DNA of 6,188 bases from an uncultured Finegoldia sp. Its GTDB lineage: Bacteria; Bacillota; Clostridia; Tissierellales; Peptoniphilaceae. The notes beneath the pieces were generated by a model. The model made no database searches and had not been told where the DNA came from. It was given only the letters and a program-made list of their open reading frames with translations. Location: NCBI RefSeq assembly GCF_900766215.1, contig NZ_CAAFUQ010000041.1:1-6188 (forward strand). Direction: 5' to 3'. Shown in pieces: positions 1-5,644 of the stretch (within the stretch, counting starts at the first letter, position 1; the number at the start of each line of letters is the position of its first letter). The position numbers and the translations under genes were made by a program.

Positions 1-78
1 AAATGGTACAATGAAGATAGAATTAAAACAAAATTAAACGGAATGTCCCCTGTTATGTACAGATTACATTCCGCTTAA
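1..78 (+). CDS. IS3-family transposase OrfB, C-terminal end only (partial at window start)
   Basis: Reading from base 1 gives 25 codons followed by TAA at 76-78. The residues include WYNEDRIKTKLNG, then MSPVMYR, then LHSA. This is the characteristic tail of IS3/IS150-group OrfB proteins, where an integrase-core (rve, DDE) domain ends in a 'YYN..RI..KL.G.SPV.YR' segment. This tail follows the catalytic glutamate, so no catalytic residue is visible here. The protein would normally be made as an OrfAB fusion by -1 frameshifting and would cut and join the IS ends. Whether the upstream part is intact cannot be judged. The family call rests on motif recognition from a short segment. Confidence 0.82.
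   Translation, partial: KWYNEDRIKTKLNGMSPVMYRLHSA
25..73 (-). terminator. Candidate Rho-independent terminator for the minus-strand lipid operon, lying inside the IS
   Basis: An 8-bp perfect inverted repeat CGGAATGT (39-46) / ACATTCCG (66-73) encloses a second 4-bp repeat CTGT (50-53) / ACAG (59-62) with a 5-base loop. On the minus strand the stem is followed by a T-rich run, TTTAATTTTGTTTT (38-25). It lies 71 bases past the lipid kinase stop codon, so it could end that operon's transcript. It overlaps the transposase coding end, so part of the symmetry may be coincidental. Confidence 0.5.
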
Positions 79-97
79 AATATTATTAAATTATTCC

Positions 98-122
98 GTG
101 TTTACGGGTTCAGGTCAGTTTG
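98..122. repeat. Terminal inverted repeat (right, IRR) of the left-hand IS, degenerate
   Basis: Read on the minus strand the segment contains AACTGACC followed by TGAACCCGTAAAC. Aligned with the left repeat at 6076-6100 it shares ACTGACC exactly, then scattered positions. That level of match is normal for the two ends of IS3-family elements. A small CCGT-GTTT-ACGG hairpin (96-107) overlaps its inner edge. The outer boundary is not certain, because the expected terminal dinucleotide is missing. Confidence 0.5.
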
Positions 123-144
123 AGTTAGCTTTTCTTCTATATCT

Positions 145-1044
145 TTATTGTTCAAATGGTTTCGATAAGAATTTGAATCTTTTTTCTACGACTTTGATGT
201 TTGATGGTGTTTTTTGGTACAATTCGCCATCTGTATCTGCGACTAATCCTTCAGGAGAGATGAACTTTATTTCTTTTGCTTTGAATGTTTGAACGCCTTC
301 GTTTTCTTCGTTAAAATCAAAGCTGTTTGATTGTCCGAACATTGCTTTGAATGCTCCGATGTTTGATTGTTCAACTATAAACACATTCAACACTCCATCG
401 CTTGGGCTAATGTCTGAGATTGGAACTTCAACTCCTCCTGAGTATAATCCATTAGCGACAAATACCATAACGGCATTTCCTTTTACTGTTTCGCCGTCGA
501 GTTCCATTTCATAATCAAATGAATTGTCTTGTGTTAATGTTTCAAAAATTTTTGGGATATATGTCAAGACACCGAAAGTTGATTTGTCGGCATCTTGCAT
601 TTTTTGTGCGTTTTCTGATGCCATTCCCACTGTCCAGAAATTCAGAGCGATTTTGTCGTCATTTAATATACAGTCGTATTCTTTGACTTCTGCATCCAAC
701 AAATTTTCACTTGCTTCTACTGGATTTGCTCCTATGTTAACAGTTTTTGAAAAATCATTGAATGATCCTCCAGGAATAATTCCTATTACAGAATTCATAT
801 CGTAATCATATAATCCGTTGATGACTTCGTTTATTGTTCCGTCGCCTCCAACTACGATTACCAAATCAAAATCTTTTAATTCTTCACATTTTTTGTAGAA
901 ATCACCTTGTTCTTCGCTTTGGAAAAACACTGTTTCATTTGATAATTTTAATATATTAGGACTACATTTGCCTAATACTTCAAATATATCTTGTTGTCCT
1001 GAATTATCGTGATACATAACGATTGATTTTTTGAATTTATTCAT
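145..1044 (-). CDS. Diacylglycerol kinase-family lipid kinase (DagK/YegS/BmrU type)
   Basis: The product is a 299-residue soluble or membrane-associated lipid kinase. It probably uses ATP to phosphorylate diacylglycerol or a related lipid, returning it to the phosphatidate pool. The N-terminal catalytic domain carries the nucleotide-binding signature GGDGT (66-70) followed by INEVINGL. A second conserved block, PGGSFNDF (91-98), keeps the Asn-Asp pair that most family members show as GTGNDF. The C-terminal beta-rich domain has DGVLNV (216-221) and the DGE motif (272-274). Length is typical for the family. The start at 1044 is chosen because AGGAGG lies at 1051-1056, six bases upstream, and because homology begins there. 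A longer in-frame reading to 1218 would only overlap the upstream gene. The start codon overlaps the upstream stop by one base (TAATG), implying coupling. It is the last gene of the lipid operon. The exact lipid substrate cannot be read from sequence, so no symbol is assigned. Confidence 0.9.
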   Translation of the reverse strand: MNKFKKSIVMYHDNSGQQDIFEVLGKCSPNILKLSNETVFFQSEEQGDFYKKCEELKDFDLVIVVGGDGTINEVINGLYDYDMNSVIGIIPGGSFNDFSKTVNIGANPVEASENLLDAEVKEYDCILNDDKIALNFWTVGMASENAQKMQDADKSTFGVLTYIPKIFETLTQDNSFDYEMELDGETVKGNAVMVFVANGLYSGGVEVPISDISPSDGVLNVFIVEQSNIGAFKAMFGQSNSFDFNEENEGVQTFKAKEIKFISPEGLVADTDGELYQKTPSNIKVVEKRFKFLSKPFEQ

Positions 1045-1727
1045 TATATTCCTCCTAAAAATTTTACGATTTGTACAATTATCATTATGATAGGCTGGTG
1101 AATTAAATAAATCATCAAACTTTTTTTGCCCATTTTTGATAATACATTCTCTCTTACATTTAATTTTATATCTAAAAAGTCTCCTGCGCAATATCCAACT
1201 AGATACATAAAATACCAAGGTAGTAATGGGAAATAGTCGCCGCTGTAAAACTTATCGTTGTAGAATCCCACGAAACTAAACAGATTGGTACTTATATCCA
1301 TTGGATGAGCGCTTATTTTGTAAGTTAGAATGAACATTACAAAAGATAGGGCACATAATATTTTTTTGTTAAGGGTTAATTTGTCGACAAAAATCGTTAT
1401 GAATGATGCCAAGCACAACAGATGAATTATTCCGAAAACTATGAAAAATTCATTTGCGAAGAAATACGTCGTAACGCTCAAAATCATAGCCACGATAAAA
1501 AGCGTGATGGTGTGTTTCTTGTGATTGCGAGATAAACTGAAGCAATAGCCCGATATCAAAATGAAGCTTATGCAGATGAATCTCTCCCAAATCATGCCTG
1601 GAGTATTTTCAAACCATTCAATTTTGAAATTTTCCATGTAGACCAAATCGAACAGCAAATGGTAAATTACCATGTTTACAATCGCAAATCCCCTTAATGT
1701 ATCGATCAAATTATTTCTTTTCATCAT
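1044..1727 (-). CDS. Multi-pass membrane acyltransferase-like protein (DUF1624 / HGSNAT catalytic-domain family)
   Basis: The product is 227 residues with about seven hydrophobic segments (roughly 12-30, 50-65, 73-90, 94-114, 121-138, 166-183, 203-222). Family marks are the N-terminal RNNLIDTLRGFAI block, a following H23 in the first helix, FGIIHLL (98-104), YFPLLPW (165-171) and SLMIYLIHQPI (203-213). These match the bacterial DUF1624 proteins related to heparan-alpha-glucosaminide N-acetyltransferase, which move acetyl groups from cytoplasmic acetyl-CoA to a sugar on the far side of a membrane. In bacteria the acceptor is mostly unknown; a cell-wall or glycolipid sugar would fit here, as inference. 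The start ATG overlaps the cardiolipin synthase stop by four bases (ATGA). No good ribosome binding site precedes it, so translation is probably coupled. A second ATG one codon later (1724-1722) is equally possible. It could also be another acyltransferase-like family, but the HQPI ending favours DUF1624. Confidence 0.78.
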   Translation of the reverse strand: MMKRNNLIDTLRGFAIVNMVIYHLLFDLVYMENFKIEWFENTPGMIWERFICISFILISGYCFSLSRNHKKHTITLFIVAMILSVTTYFFANEFFIVFGIIHLLCLASFITIFVDKLTLNKKILCALSFVMFILTYKISAHPMDISTNLFSFVGFYNDKFYSGDYFPLLPWYFMYLVGYCAGDFLDIKLNVRENVLSKMGKKSLMIYLIHQPIIMIIVQIVKFLGGI

Positions 1728-3247
1728 ATCATTGGCGAAAATACTTTCAGAATTACGGATAGTATTTTTCTTGATAGGTTTTGGTTTTCCAATTGTCTTG
1801 AAAATATTTCTTGTGATTGTGATTGCATTTCCAAGAAATCTTCCTTTAAATCGGAAATAATGTGTGAATCGTAGTACATCGCTCCGTTTTCAAAATGCAG
1901 ATACAATGATCTAAAATCGAGATTGATTGAGCCGATTACGCAACGTTGGTCATCTGTAACACAACTTTTTGCGTGCAAAAATCCTGGCGAATATTCGAAG
2001 ATTCTAACGCCCGCTTCTAAAAGAGTTTTGTAGTATGTTCTTGTAACCATATACACCAATTTTTTGTCGGGAATTCCAGGGGTCATGATTCTAACATCGA
2101 CACCGCTTAACGCCGCATCTCTTAGGGAATCGATCATGTCATCTGATGGAATCAAATACGGAGTTGTAATGTAGAAATATTTTCTGGAACGAGACACCAA
2201 TTGCATGTACGCACCCTTTCCAACAGGAACATCGTCTAATGGAGAATCCGTATAAGGTTGGCAATAACCTTCGTTTTCAGAAACATCTGGGACAGTTTTT
2301 TCGAAATAATATTTGTAGTCAAGCTCATTGTCATCGTACAATTCCCAAATTGACAAAAACATTATCGTAAATGACCACACACCATCACCTGTAACTCTGA
2401 TTCCTGTGTCCTTCCAATATCCGAATTTTTGGATTTTGTTCATGTATTCATCTGCCAAATTAAACCCGCCAGTGTATGCTATTTTTCCGTCGATAACGAC
2501 GATTTTTCTGTGGTCTCTATTATTGTGACGAGGCATAGGTAGAACTCTGATTTTATTGAAAACTTGAACCTTGATGCCTTTTTCTTCTAGTTTGTTGTAA
2601 TATCTACGCGAAAGTTTCGTCATGCAACCGAAATCGTCGTACAAAATCCTGACGTCGACTCCTTCTTTTACTTTTTGTTCCAAAACTTCCAAAATATTAT
2701 TGAACATGTATCCTTCTTCGATTATAAAAAACTCCAAGAAAATATAATCCTTTGCGTTTTTTAAATCTTCCATCAAATATTCAAAGAAAATCTCACCGTT
2801 TTTTAAATATTTCGAACTTGTTTTAGAAAATACAGGAGCGTGAGCTGTTGTGTTTATGTAAGTTGCGATTGACTTGGAGTCACCCTCCAATTCGTCAATT
2901 ACATTACCATTTGACAAAATATGGTTGTTAAACGATGAACTAATCGTATCCATTCGTCTTTGTTGTGCACGAACGAATCTGTTTCTTCTGAAAAACAAAT
3001 AGAACACCGCTCCAAACAACGGGAATATCCATATAGGGATGAGCCATCCCAGTTTGAAACTCGGGTTTACATCGGTGTTGACCACCATTATAGTAAAAGC
3101 GAAGGATATTATAATGTTTAATGTGTAGACATACACAAAATTTCTTTGAAAACTTAAAATCAAATAAACTAATAGCGAAATTTGAATAATAAATACAATT
3201 GCCAAAAGCATTATTCTACTAGTTAAAAATTTGAATAATTTTTTCAT
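1724..3247 (-). CDS. cls: Cardiolipin synthase (phospholipase D superfamily, two HKD motifs)
   Basis: The 507-residue membrane enzyme joins two phosphatidylglycerol molecules into cardiolipin and glycerol. Hydrophobic segments at about 12-33, 37-56 and 67-86 form the N-terminal anchor (PLDc_N region). Two phospholipase D domains follow: HKD1 is HRKIVVID (H246, K248, D253) followed by TGGFN, and HKD2 is HAKSCVTD (H425, K427, D432) followed by GSINLDFRS. Both motifs are complete, and length matches bacterial cardiolipin synthases. The start is ATG 3247, because GGAGGT sits just upstream. A GTG four codons earlier is in frame, but that would place the ribosome binding site inside the coding sequence. 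It is the first gene of a three-gene operon, with a candidate extended -10 promoter at 3281-3289. No convincing terminator separates it from tyrS upstream, so some read-through from tyrS is possible. Confidence 0.93.
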   Translation of the reverse strand: MKKLFKFLTSRIMLLAIVFIIQISLLVYLILSFQRNFVYVYTLNIIISFAFTIMVVNTDVNPSFKLGWLIPIWIFPLFGAVFYLFFRRNRFVRAQQRRMDTISSSFNNHILSNGNVIDELEGDSKSIATYINTTAHAPVFSKTSSKYLKNGEIFFEYLMEDLKNAKDYIFLEFFIIEEGYMFNNILEVLEQKVKEGVDVRILYDDFGCMTKLSRRYYNKLEEKGIKVQVFNKIRVLPMPRHNNRDHRKIVVIDGKIAYTGGFNLADEYMNKIQKFGYWKDTGIRVTGDGVWSFTIMFLSIWELYDDNELDYKYYFEKTVPDVSENEGYCQPYTDSPLDDVPVGKGAYMQLVSRSRKYFYITTPYLIPSDDMIDSLRDAALSGVDVRIMTPGIPDKKLVYMVTRTYYKTLLEAGVRIFEYSPGFLHAKSCVTDDQRCVIGSINLDFRSLYLHFENGAMYYDSHIISDLKEDFLEMQSQSQEIFSRQLENQNLSRKILSVILKVFSPMI

Positions 3248-3280
3248 TTGCACCTCCACAAATATTTTTAAATTTATTTA

Positions 3281-3289
3281 ATTATAACA
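3281..3289 (-). promoter_or_regulatory. Candidate extended -10 promoter for the cls operon
   Basis: On the minus strand TGTTATAAT reads as a consensus TATAAT (3286-3281) with the upstream TG of an extended -10. No good -35 lies at 16-18 bases. The element is 34 bases before the cls start codon, leaving a short AT-rich leader that carries the GGAGGT ribosome binding site (3251-3256). The region is AT-rich, so chance matches are a risk. Confidence 0.5.
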
Positions 3290-3349
3290 CAAAAACCACA
3301 ACAATCTTTGAAAATCAATTCAAAATCGCCAGGGTTTATTTTTAAAATA

Positions 3350-4597
3350 TTATACCAATTTTACTCTGTGATATACTTTTTTACCTTTTTTTATAATAAG
3401 TTCATCGTCGTTAAAATCGTGAATTGTTACAATTCTTTTTGGATCAGCTTCCTTATTGTCATTAACAGAAATTCCGTTTTGAGTTACAAGTCTACGCGCT
3501 TCACTGTTTGATTGAGTAAGTCCTGTCATTGTCAACAAATTCAACAAACCAATTCCATTTTCAAAATCCAAAGCTTTCATTTCAGTTGTTGGCATATTTT
3601 CATCAACAGCGTTTGAATTGAACAATGCGTTTGCTGTTTGACGTGCTTCTTCTGCTTTTTCTTCTCCGTGAACTAATTTGCACACTTCAAATGCCAAAAC
3701 TTCCTTAGCTTTATTGATGTCACTTCCCTCTAAGCTACCAAGTCTCTTGCATTCTTCAGTTGGCAAGAATGTCAACATCAACAAGAATTTTTCAACATCT
3801 CTGTCGTCTACATTTCTCATGTATTGGAATAAATCATAAGGAGTTGTCTTGCTTTCGTCCAACCATACAGCGCCTTTTTGTGATTTACCCATTTTAACTC
3901 CGTCAGCAGTAGTTAAAAGTTTGAAAGTCATAGCGTAAACTTTGTCGTTTTCTAATTTTCTAACCAAATCGTATCCGCCCAAAATATTAGACCATTGATC
4001 AGAACCGCCCATTTGCAATTTACAACCGTATTTTCTGTACAATACCAAATAATCGTATGATTGCATCAACATATAACTAAATTCGAAAAACGTTAGACCT
4101 TTTTTCATTCTATTTTTGTAACTTTCCAAAGTCAACATTTGATTTACAGAAAAATGAACGCCGATTTCTCTCATGAAATCTAAAAAATTCAAATTCAACA
4201 GCCAATTCTTGTTGTTTTCAATGTAAGCCTTGTCTTCACCAAAATCGATGAATCTTGTCATTTGAGAATAAAATCTTCTGGCATTTTCATCGATAACTTC
4301 CTTAGTCATAATACTTCTCATATCGTTACGACCAGAAGGATCGCCAATCATTGTAGTTCCACCACCTAAAAGGCAAATTGGAATGTGACCGTGAGCTTGC
4401 ATTCTCATCATAACCATCAATTGAATAAAATGACCAATAGTCAAACTATCTGCAGTCGCATCAAATCCAATGTAAAATGGAACTCTTTCCTTTCCGAGTA
4501 AATCCCTCAATTCATCTTCGTATGTAGCTTGTTCAAAATATCCACGCGCTACCAATTCGTCATACACATTTTCATGTTCAAATTCGTAATTAATCAT
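3350..4597 (-). CDS. tyrS: Tyrosyl-tRNA synthetase
   Basis: The 415-residue class I synthetase charges tRNA-Tyr with tyrosine in the cytoplasm. The Rossmann catalytic domain contains FYIGFDATADSL, then TIGH (53-56) in the HIGH position. GGSDQW (197-202) lines the tyrosine and ATP site, and KMGKS (235-239) is the second signature loop. The C-terminal part (about 350-412) is an S4-type RNA-binding domain that contacts the tRNA. Length and domain order are those of bacterial TyrS. The start ATG at 4597-4595 has GGAGGAG three bases upstream (4607-4601). An oddity is that the first His of HIGH is Thr (codon ACT), while the Thr that works with it in the Bacillus enzyme is kept (T48). Expression is probably controlled by the T-box leader directly upstream. 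The gene lies between udk and cls on the same strand. Confidence 0.97.
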   Translation of the reverse strand: MINYEFEHENVYDELVARGYFEQATYEDELRDLLGKERVPFYIGFDATADSLTIGHFIQLMVMMRMQAHGHIPICLLGGGTTMIGDPSGRNDMRSIMTKEVIDENARRFYSQMTRFIDFGEDKAYIENNKNWLLNLNFLDFMREIGVHFSVNQMLTLESYKNRMKKGLTFFEFSYMLMQSYDYLVLYRKYGCKLQMGGSDQWSNILGGYDLVRKLENDKVYAMTFKLLTTADGVKMGKSQKGAVWLDESKTTPYDLFQYMRNVDDRDVEKFLLMLTFLPTEECKRLGSLEGSDINKAKEVLAFEVCKLVHGEEKAEEARQTANALFNSNAVDENMPTTEMKALDFENGIGLLNLLTMTGLTQSNSEARRLVTQNGISVNDNKEADPKRIVTIHDFNDDELIIKKGKKVYHRVKLV

Positions 4598-4610
4598 AAA
4601 CTCCTCCTAT

Positions 4611-4673
4611 AAAATAAAAAAACTCTTGAAATGAAAGGGCGAATCTACGCGGTACCACCTTTCTTATCAAAAG
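4611..4673 (-). terminator. Probable intrinsic terminator within the tyrS T-box leader
   Basis: CTTTTGA (4673-4667) pairs with TCAAGAG (4629-4623) with one G-U pair, extending the antiterminator stem GAAAGG/CCTTTC. It is followed at once by seven T (4622-4616) and then ATTTT. The T-run makes this the likely stop point. Unusually, the lower stem does not compete for the same bases as the antiterminator, so how tRNA binding would relieve termination is not obvious. Confidence 0.6.
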
Positions 4674-4771
4674 CTTATGTTCCATGCAAAGTATGAAACT
4701 ACCTTGAAAACTCATGTGTTGTAATTCCCGAATAATCGGTACTGGTCACAATCATAATTTTCTATTAAGTT
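4611..4771 (-). promoter_or_regulatory. Tyrosine T-box riboswitch leader of tyrS, with a short Stem I
   Basis: The leader senses uncharged tRNA-Tyr and tunes tyrS expression. The T-box sequence AAAGGTGGTACCGCG occupies 4662-4648 on the minus strand. GAAAGG (4663-4658) pairs with CCTTTC (4638-4633) and GCG (4650-4648) with CGC (4641-4639), leaving the 7-base bulge TGGTACC. Its TGGT would pair with tRNA ACCA-3', including an A discriminator. Stem I runs about 4762-4706: GAAAA/TTTTC at the base, a GA-rich bulge resembling the usual K-turn, TGTG/CACA, then AGTA (4743-4740) opposite GAA (4727-4725) as a loop E. The specifier codon is TAC (4723-4721), for tyrosine. The tip is CCGA-TTAT-TCGG. Stem III is GTTTCAT/ATGGAAC (4699-4679). 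Stem I is only about 57 bases long, much shorter than the usual form. Pairings were made by eye. Confidence 0.9.
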
Positions 4772-4777
4772 ATAAAG

Positions 4778-4806
4778 ATTTTATACTAGAATCAAATTCT
4801 AGTCAA
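4778..4806 (-). promoter_or_regulatory. tyrS promoter (TTGACT-17-TAAAAT)
   Basis: On the minus strand TTGACT (4806-4801) is followed after exactly 17 bases by TAAAAT (4783-4778), close to the vegetative sigma factor consensus. Transcription would start near 4771, placing Stem I of the T-box close to the 5' end. A perfect palindrome fills the spacer (4786-4802). The promoter lies just past the udk stop codon, so tyrS has its own transcript. Confidence 0.75.
4786..4802. repeat. Perfect palindrome in the tyrS promoter spacer, candidate operator
   Basis: CTAGAAT (4786-4792) and ATTCTAG (4796-4802) are a perfect 7-bp inverted repeat around a 3-base centre. The palindrome covers most of the -35/-10 spacer and touches the last two bases of the -35. 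A protein bound here would block RNA polymerase. No T-run follows it on either strand, so it is not a good terminator for udk. Confidence 0.5.
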
Positions 4807-4822
4807 TAGCAAAATGCTTTTT

Positions 4823-5431
4823 TTATAATTTTGTCTTCAAATGATTGATAAGCACATCGATAGCAACCTTATTTTTGCCGCCTTTTGGAACGATTAAATC
4901 TGCAAATTTCTTACTAGGTTCCACGAAAAGTTCGTGCATAGGCTTAACAGTTTCCATGTATTGAGTCAAAATCGATTCAATAGTTCTGTTTCTTTCGACC
5001 AAATCCCTCGTAATTCTTCTTTTAAGTCTCACATCTCCATCGCAGTCCACGAAAACTTTCATATCCATCAAATCGCGAAGTTCTTCGTTTTCTAAAACCA
5101 AAATTCCTTCGACAATAACGATTGGTTTTGGAATTTTCTTCACAGTTTCAGAACTTCTTGTGTGAACAGTAAAATCATAAGTAGGGATGTGGATTTCCTC
5201 ATTATTAATAATACTTTTAACATGTTCAATCAATAAATCAGTTTCAAAAGCTTGTGGATGGTCGTAATTTAAACTAGCACGTTCATCCATTGACAAATTA
5301 TCATGAGCAAAGTAATAATTGTCGTGTTCAATGATTTCAATTTTATCGGCAAAATGTTTTTTCAAAGTCTTCACAATTTCAGTCTTTCCAGAAGCGCTTC
5401 CACCAGCGACTCCCACAATATAAGGTTTCAT
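4823..5431 (-). CDS. udk: Uridine kinase
   Basis: The 202-residue cytoplasmic P-loop kinase phosphorylates uridine (and usually cytidine) to the monophosphate in pyrimidine salvage. The Walker A loop is GGSASGKT (10-17). HDNYY (36-40) supplies the Asp and Tyr of the nucleoside site, NYDHPQAF (55-62) and PTYDFTVHTR (83-92) are conserved substrate-site blocks, VIVEGILVL (106-114) is the Walker B-like strand, and RRITRD with ERNR (138-149) forms the arginine-rich lid. Length and motif order match bacterial Udk. The phosphoribulokinase/uridine kinase superfamily is broader, but the HDNYY and NYDHP blocks favour uridine kinase. The start has AGGAGG (5442-5437) five bases upstream. A promoter of good quality precedes it at 5455-5483. 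It lies directly upstream of the tyrS promoter with no clear terminator between, so transcripts may run on into the tyrS leader. Confidence 0.94.
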   Translation of the reverse strand: MKPYIVGVAGGSASGKTEIVKTLKKHFADKIEIIEHDNYYFAHDNLSMDERASLNYDHPQAFETDLLIEHVKSIINNEEIHIPTYDFTVHTRSSETVKKIPKPIVIVEGILVLENEELRDLMDMKVFVDCDGDVRLKRRITRDLVERNRTIESILTQYMETVKPMHELFVEPSKKFADLIVPKGGKNKVAIDVLINHLKTKL

Positions 5432-5454
5432 ATTATCCTCCTAGTTATTAATTA

Positions 5455-5483
5455 ATTTTAATATAAATTTTACAATTTTTCAA
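5455..5483 (-). promoter_or_regulatory. udk promoter (TTGAAA-17-TAAAAT)
   Basis: On the minus strand TTGAAA (5483-5478) and TAAAAT (5460-5455) are separated by exactly 17 bases. The -10 is identical to that of tyrS. It is 23 bases from the udk start codon, so the leader is short. Inverted repeats overlap it: TTTACAA (5469-5475) with TTGTAAA (5486-5492), and AAGGTT (5482-5487) with AACCTT (5500-5505). Confidence 0.7.
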
Positions 5484-5505
5484 GGTTGTAAATTAGGATA
5501 ACCTT
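5469..5505. repeat. Overlapping inverted repeats at the udk promoter, candidate operator
   Basis: TTTACAA (5469-5475) and TTGTAAA (5486-5492) form a perfect 7-bp inverted repeat spaced by 10 bases. One arm lies in the promoter spacer and the other just upstream of the -35. A second perfect 6-bp pair, AAGGTT (5482-5487) / AACCTT (5500-5505), overlaps the -35. No known regulator site was recognised. Confidence 0.4.
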
Positions 5506-5537
5506 TTAATTATTTGTAGAATAAAATTATAAATTGT

Positions 5538-5545
5538 GCTAAAAT
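5538..5545 (+). promoter_or_regulatory. Weak candidate promoter for the divergent membrane-protein gene
   Basis: TGCTAAAAT (5537-5545) reads as an extended -10 with TAAAAT at 5540-5545. There is no convincing -35 at the proper distance. Transcription would start near 5552, about 90 bases before the gene. The surrounding DNA is very AT-rich, so this is a tentative call. Confidence 0.3.
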
Positions 5546-5562
5546 AATATTGAAATGTTTTA

Positions 5563-5593
5563 TTTTGTAAATTTTATTACAAACTTTACAAAA
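5563..5593. repeat. Nested inverted repeat TTTTGTAAA / TTTACAAAA upstream of the membrane-protein gene
   Basis: TTTTGTAAA (5563-5571) and TTTACAAAA (5585-5593) form a perfect 9-bp inverted repeat. Inside it TTTGTAA (5564-5570) also pairs perfectly with TTACAAA (5577-5583). The same core occurs at the udk promoter 80 bases away. It lies between the candidate start of transcription and the gene, so it could be an operator or an RNA hairpin. Confidence 0.5.
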
Positions 5594-5644
5594 AATTCAA
5601 GCAAATCAAAATTACGGAAAATGTTTTAACAGAAGGAGATTGAA

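Larger units (their letters stand above)
1..122 (+). mobile_element. Right end of an IS3-family (IS150-like) insertion sequence, partial
   Basis: The window opens inside an insertion sequence. It contains the C-terminal end of an OrfB transposase (1-78), a short AT-rich stretch, and a degenerate terminal inverted repeat (about 98-122) that includes GGTCAGTT. The reverse complement of that core, AACTGACC, is the start of the IS left end found at 6078, which supports the same family. The usual terminal CA is not seen where expected (TG at 121-122), so the exact boundary is uncertain or the end has decayed. The element lies about 22 bases beyond the stop codon of the lipid kinase gene, which it faces tail to tail. 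The rest of the element is outside the window. Confidence 0.75.

Noticed and set aside
98..292. Plus-strand 64-codon reading frame over the IS end and the lipid kinase gene.
   Set aside because: It spans the terminal repeat and antisense of a well-supported gene, with no ribosome binding site or recognisable protein.
1045..1218. A longer lipid kinase reading frame starting at 1218, adding 58 residues.
   Set aside because: The extension lies inside the upstream membrane-protein gene in another frame, lacks family similarity, and ignores the AGGAGG placed correctly before the ATG at 1044.
3248..3259. GTG start for cardiolipin synthase four codons upstream.
   Set aside because: The ribosome binding site GGAGGT would then lie within the coding sequence; the ATG at 3247 is ideally spaced from it.
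3260..3349. Terminator between tyrS and cls.
   Set aside because: Only AT-rich short repeats such as TTTGAA/TTCAAA are seen, without a GC stem directly followed by a T-run.
4807..4820. Short AGCA/TGCT hairpin after udk as a terminator.
   Set aside because: The stem has only four base pairs and no T-run follows it on the minus strand.
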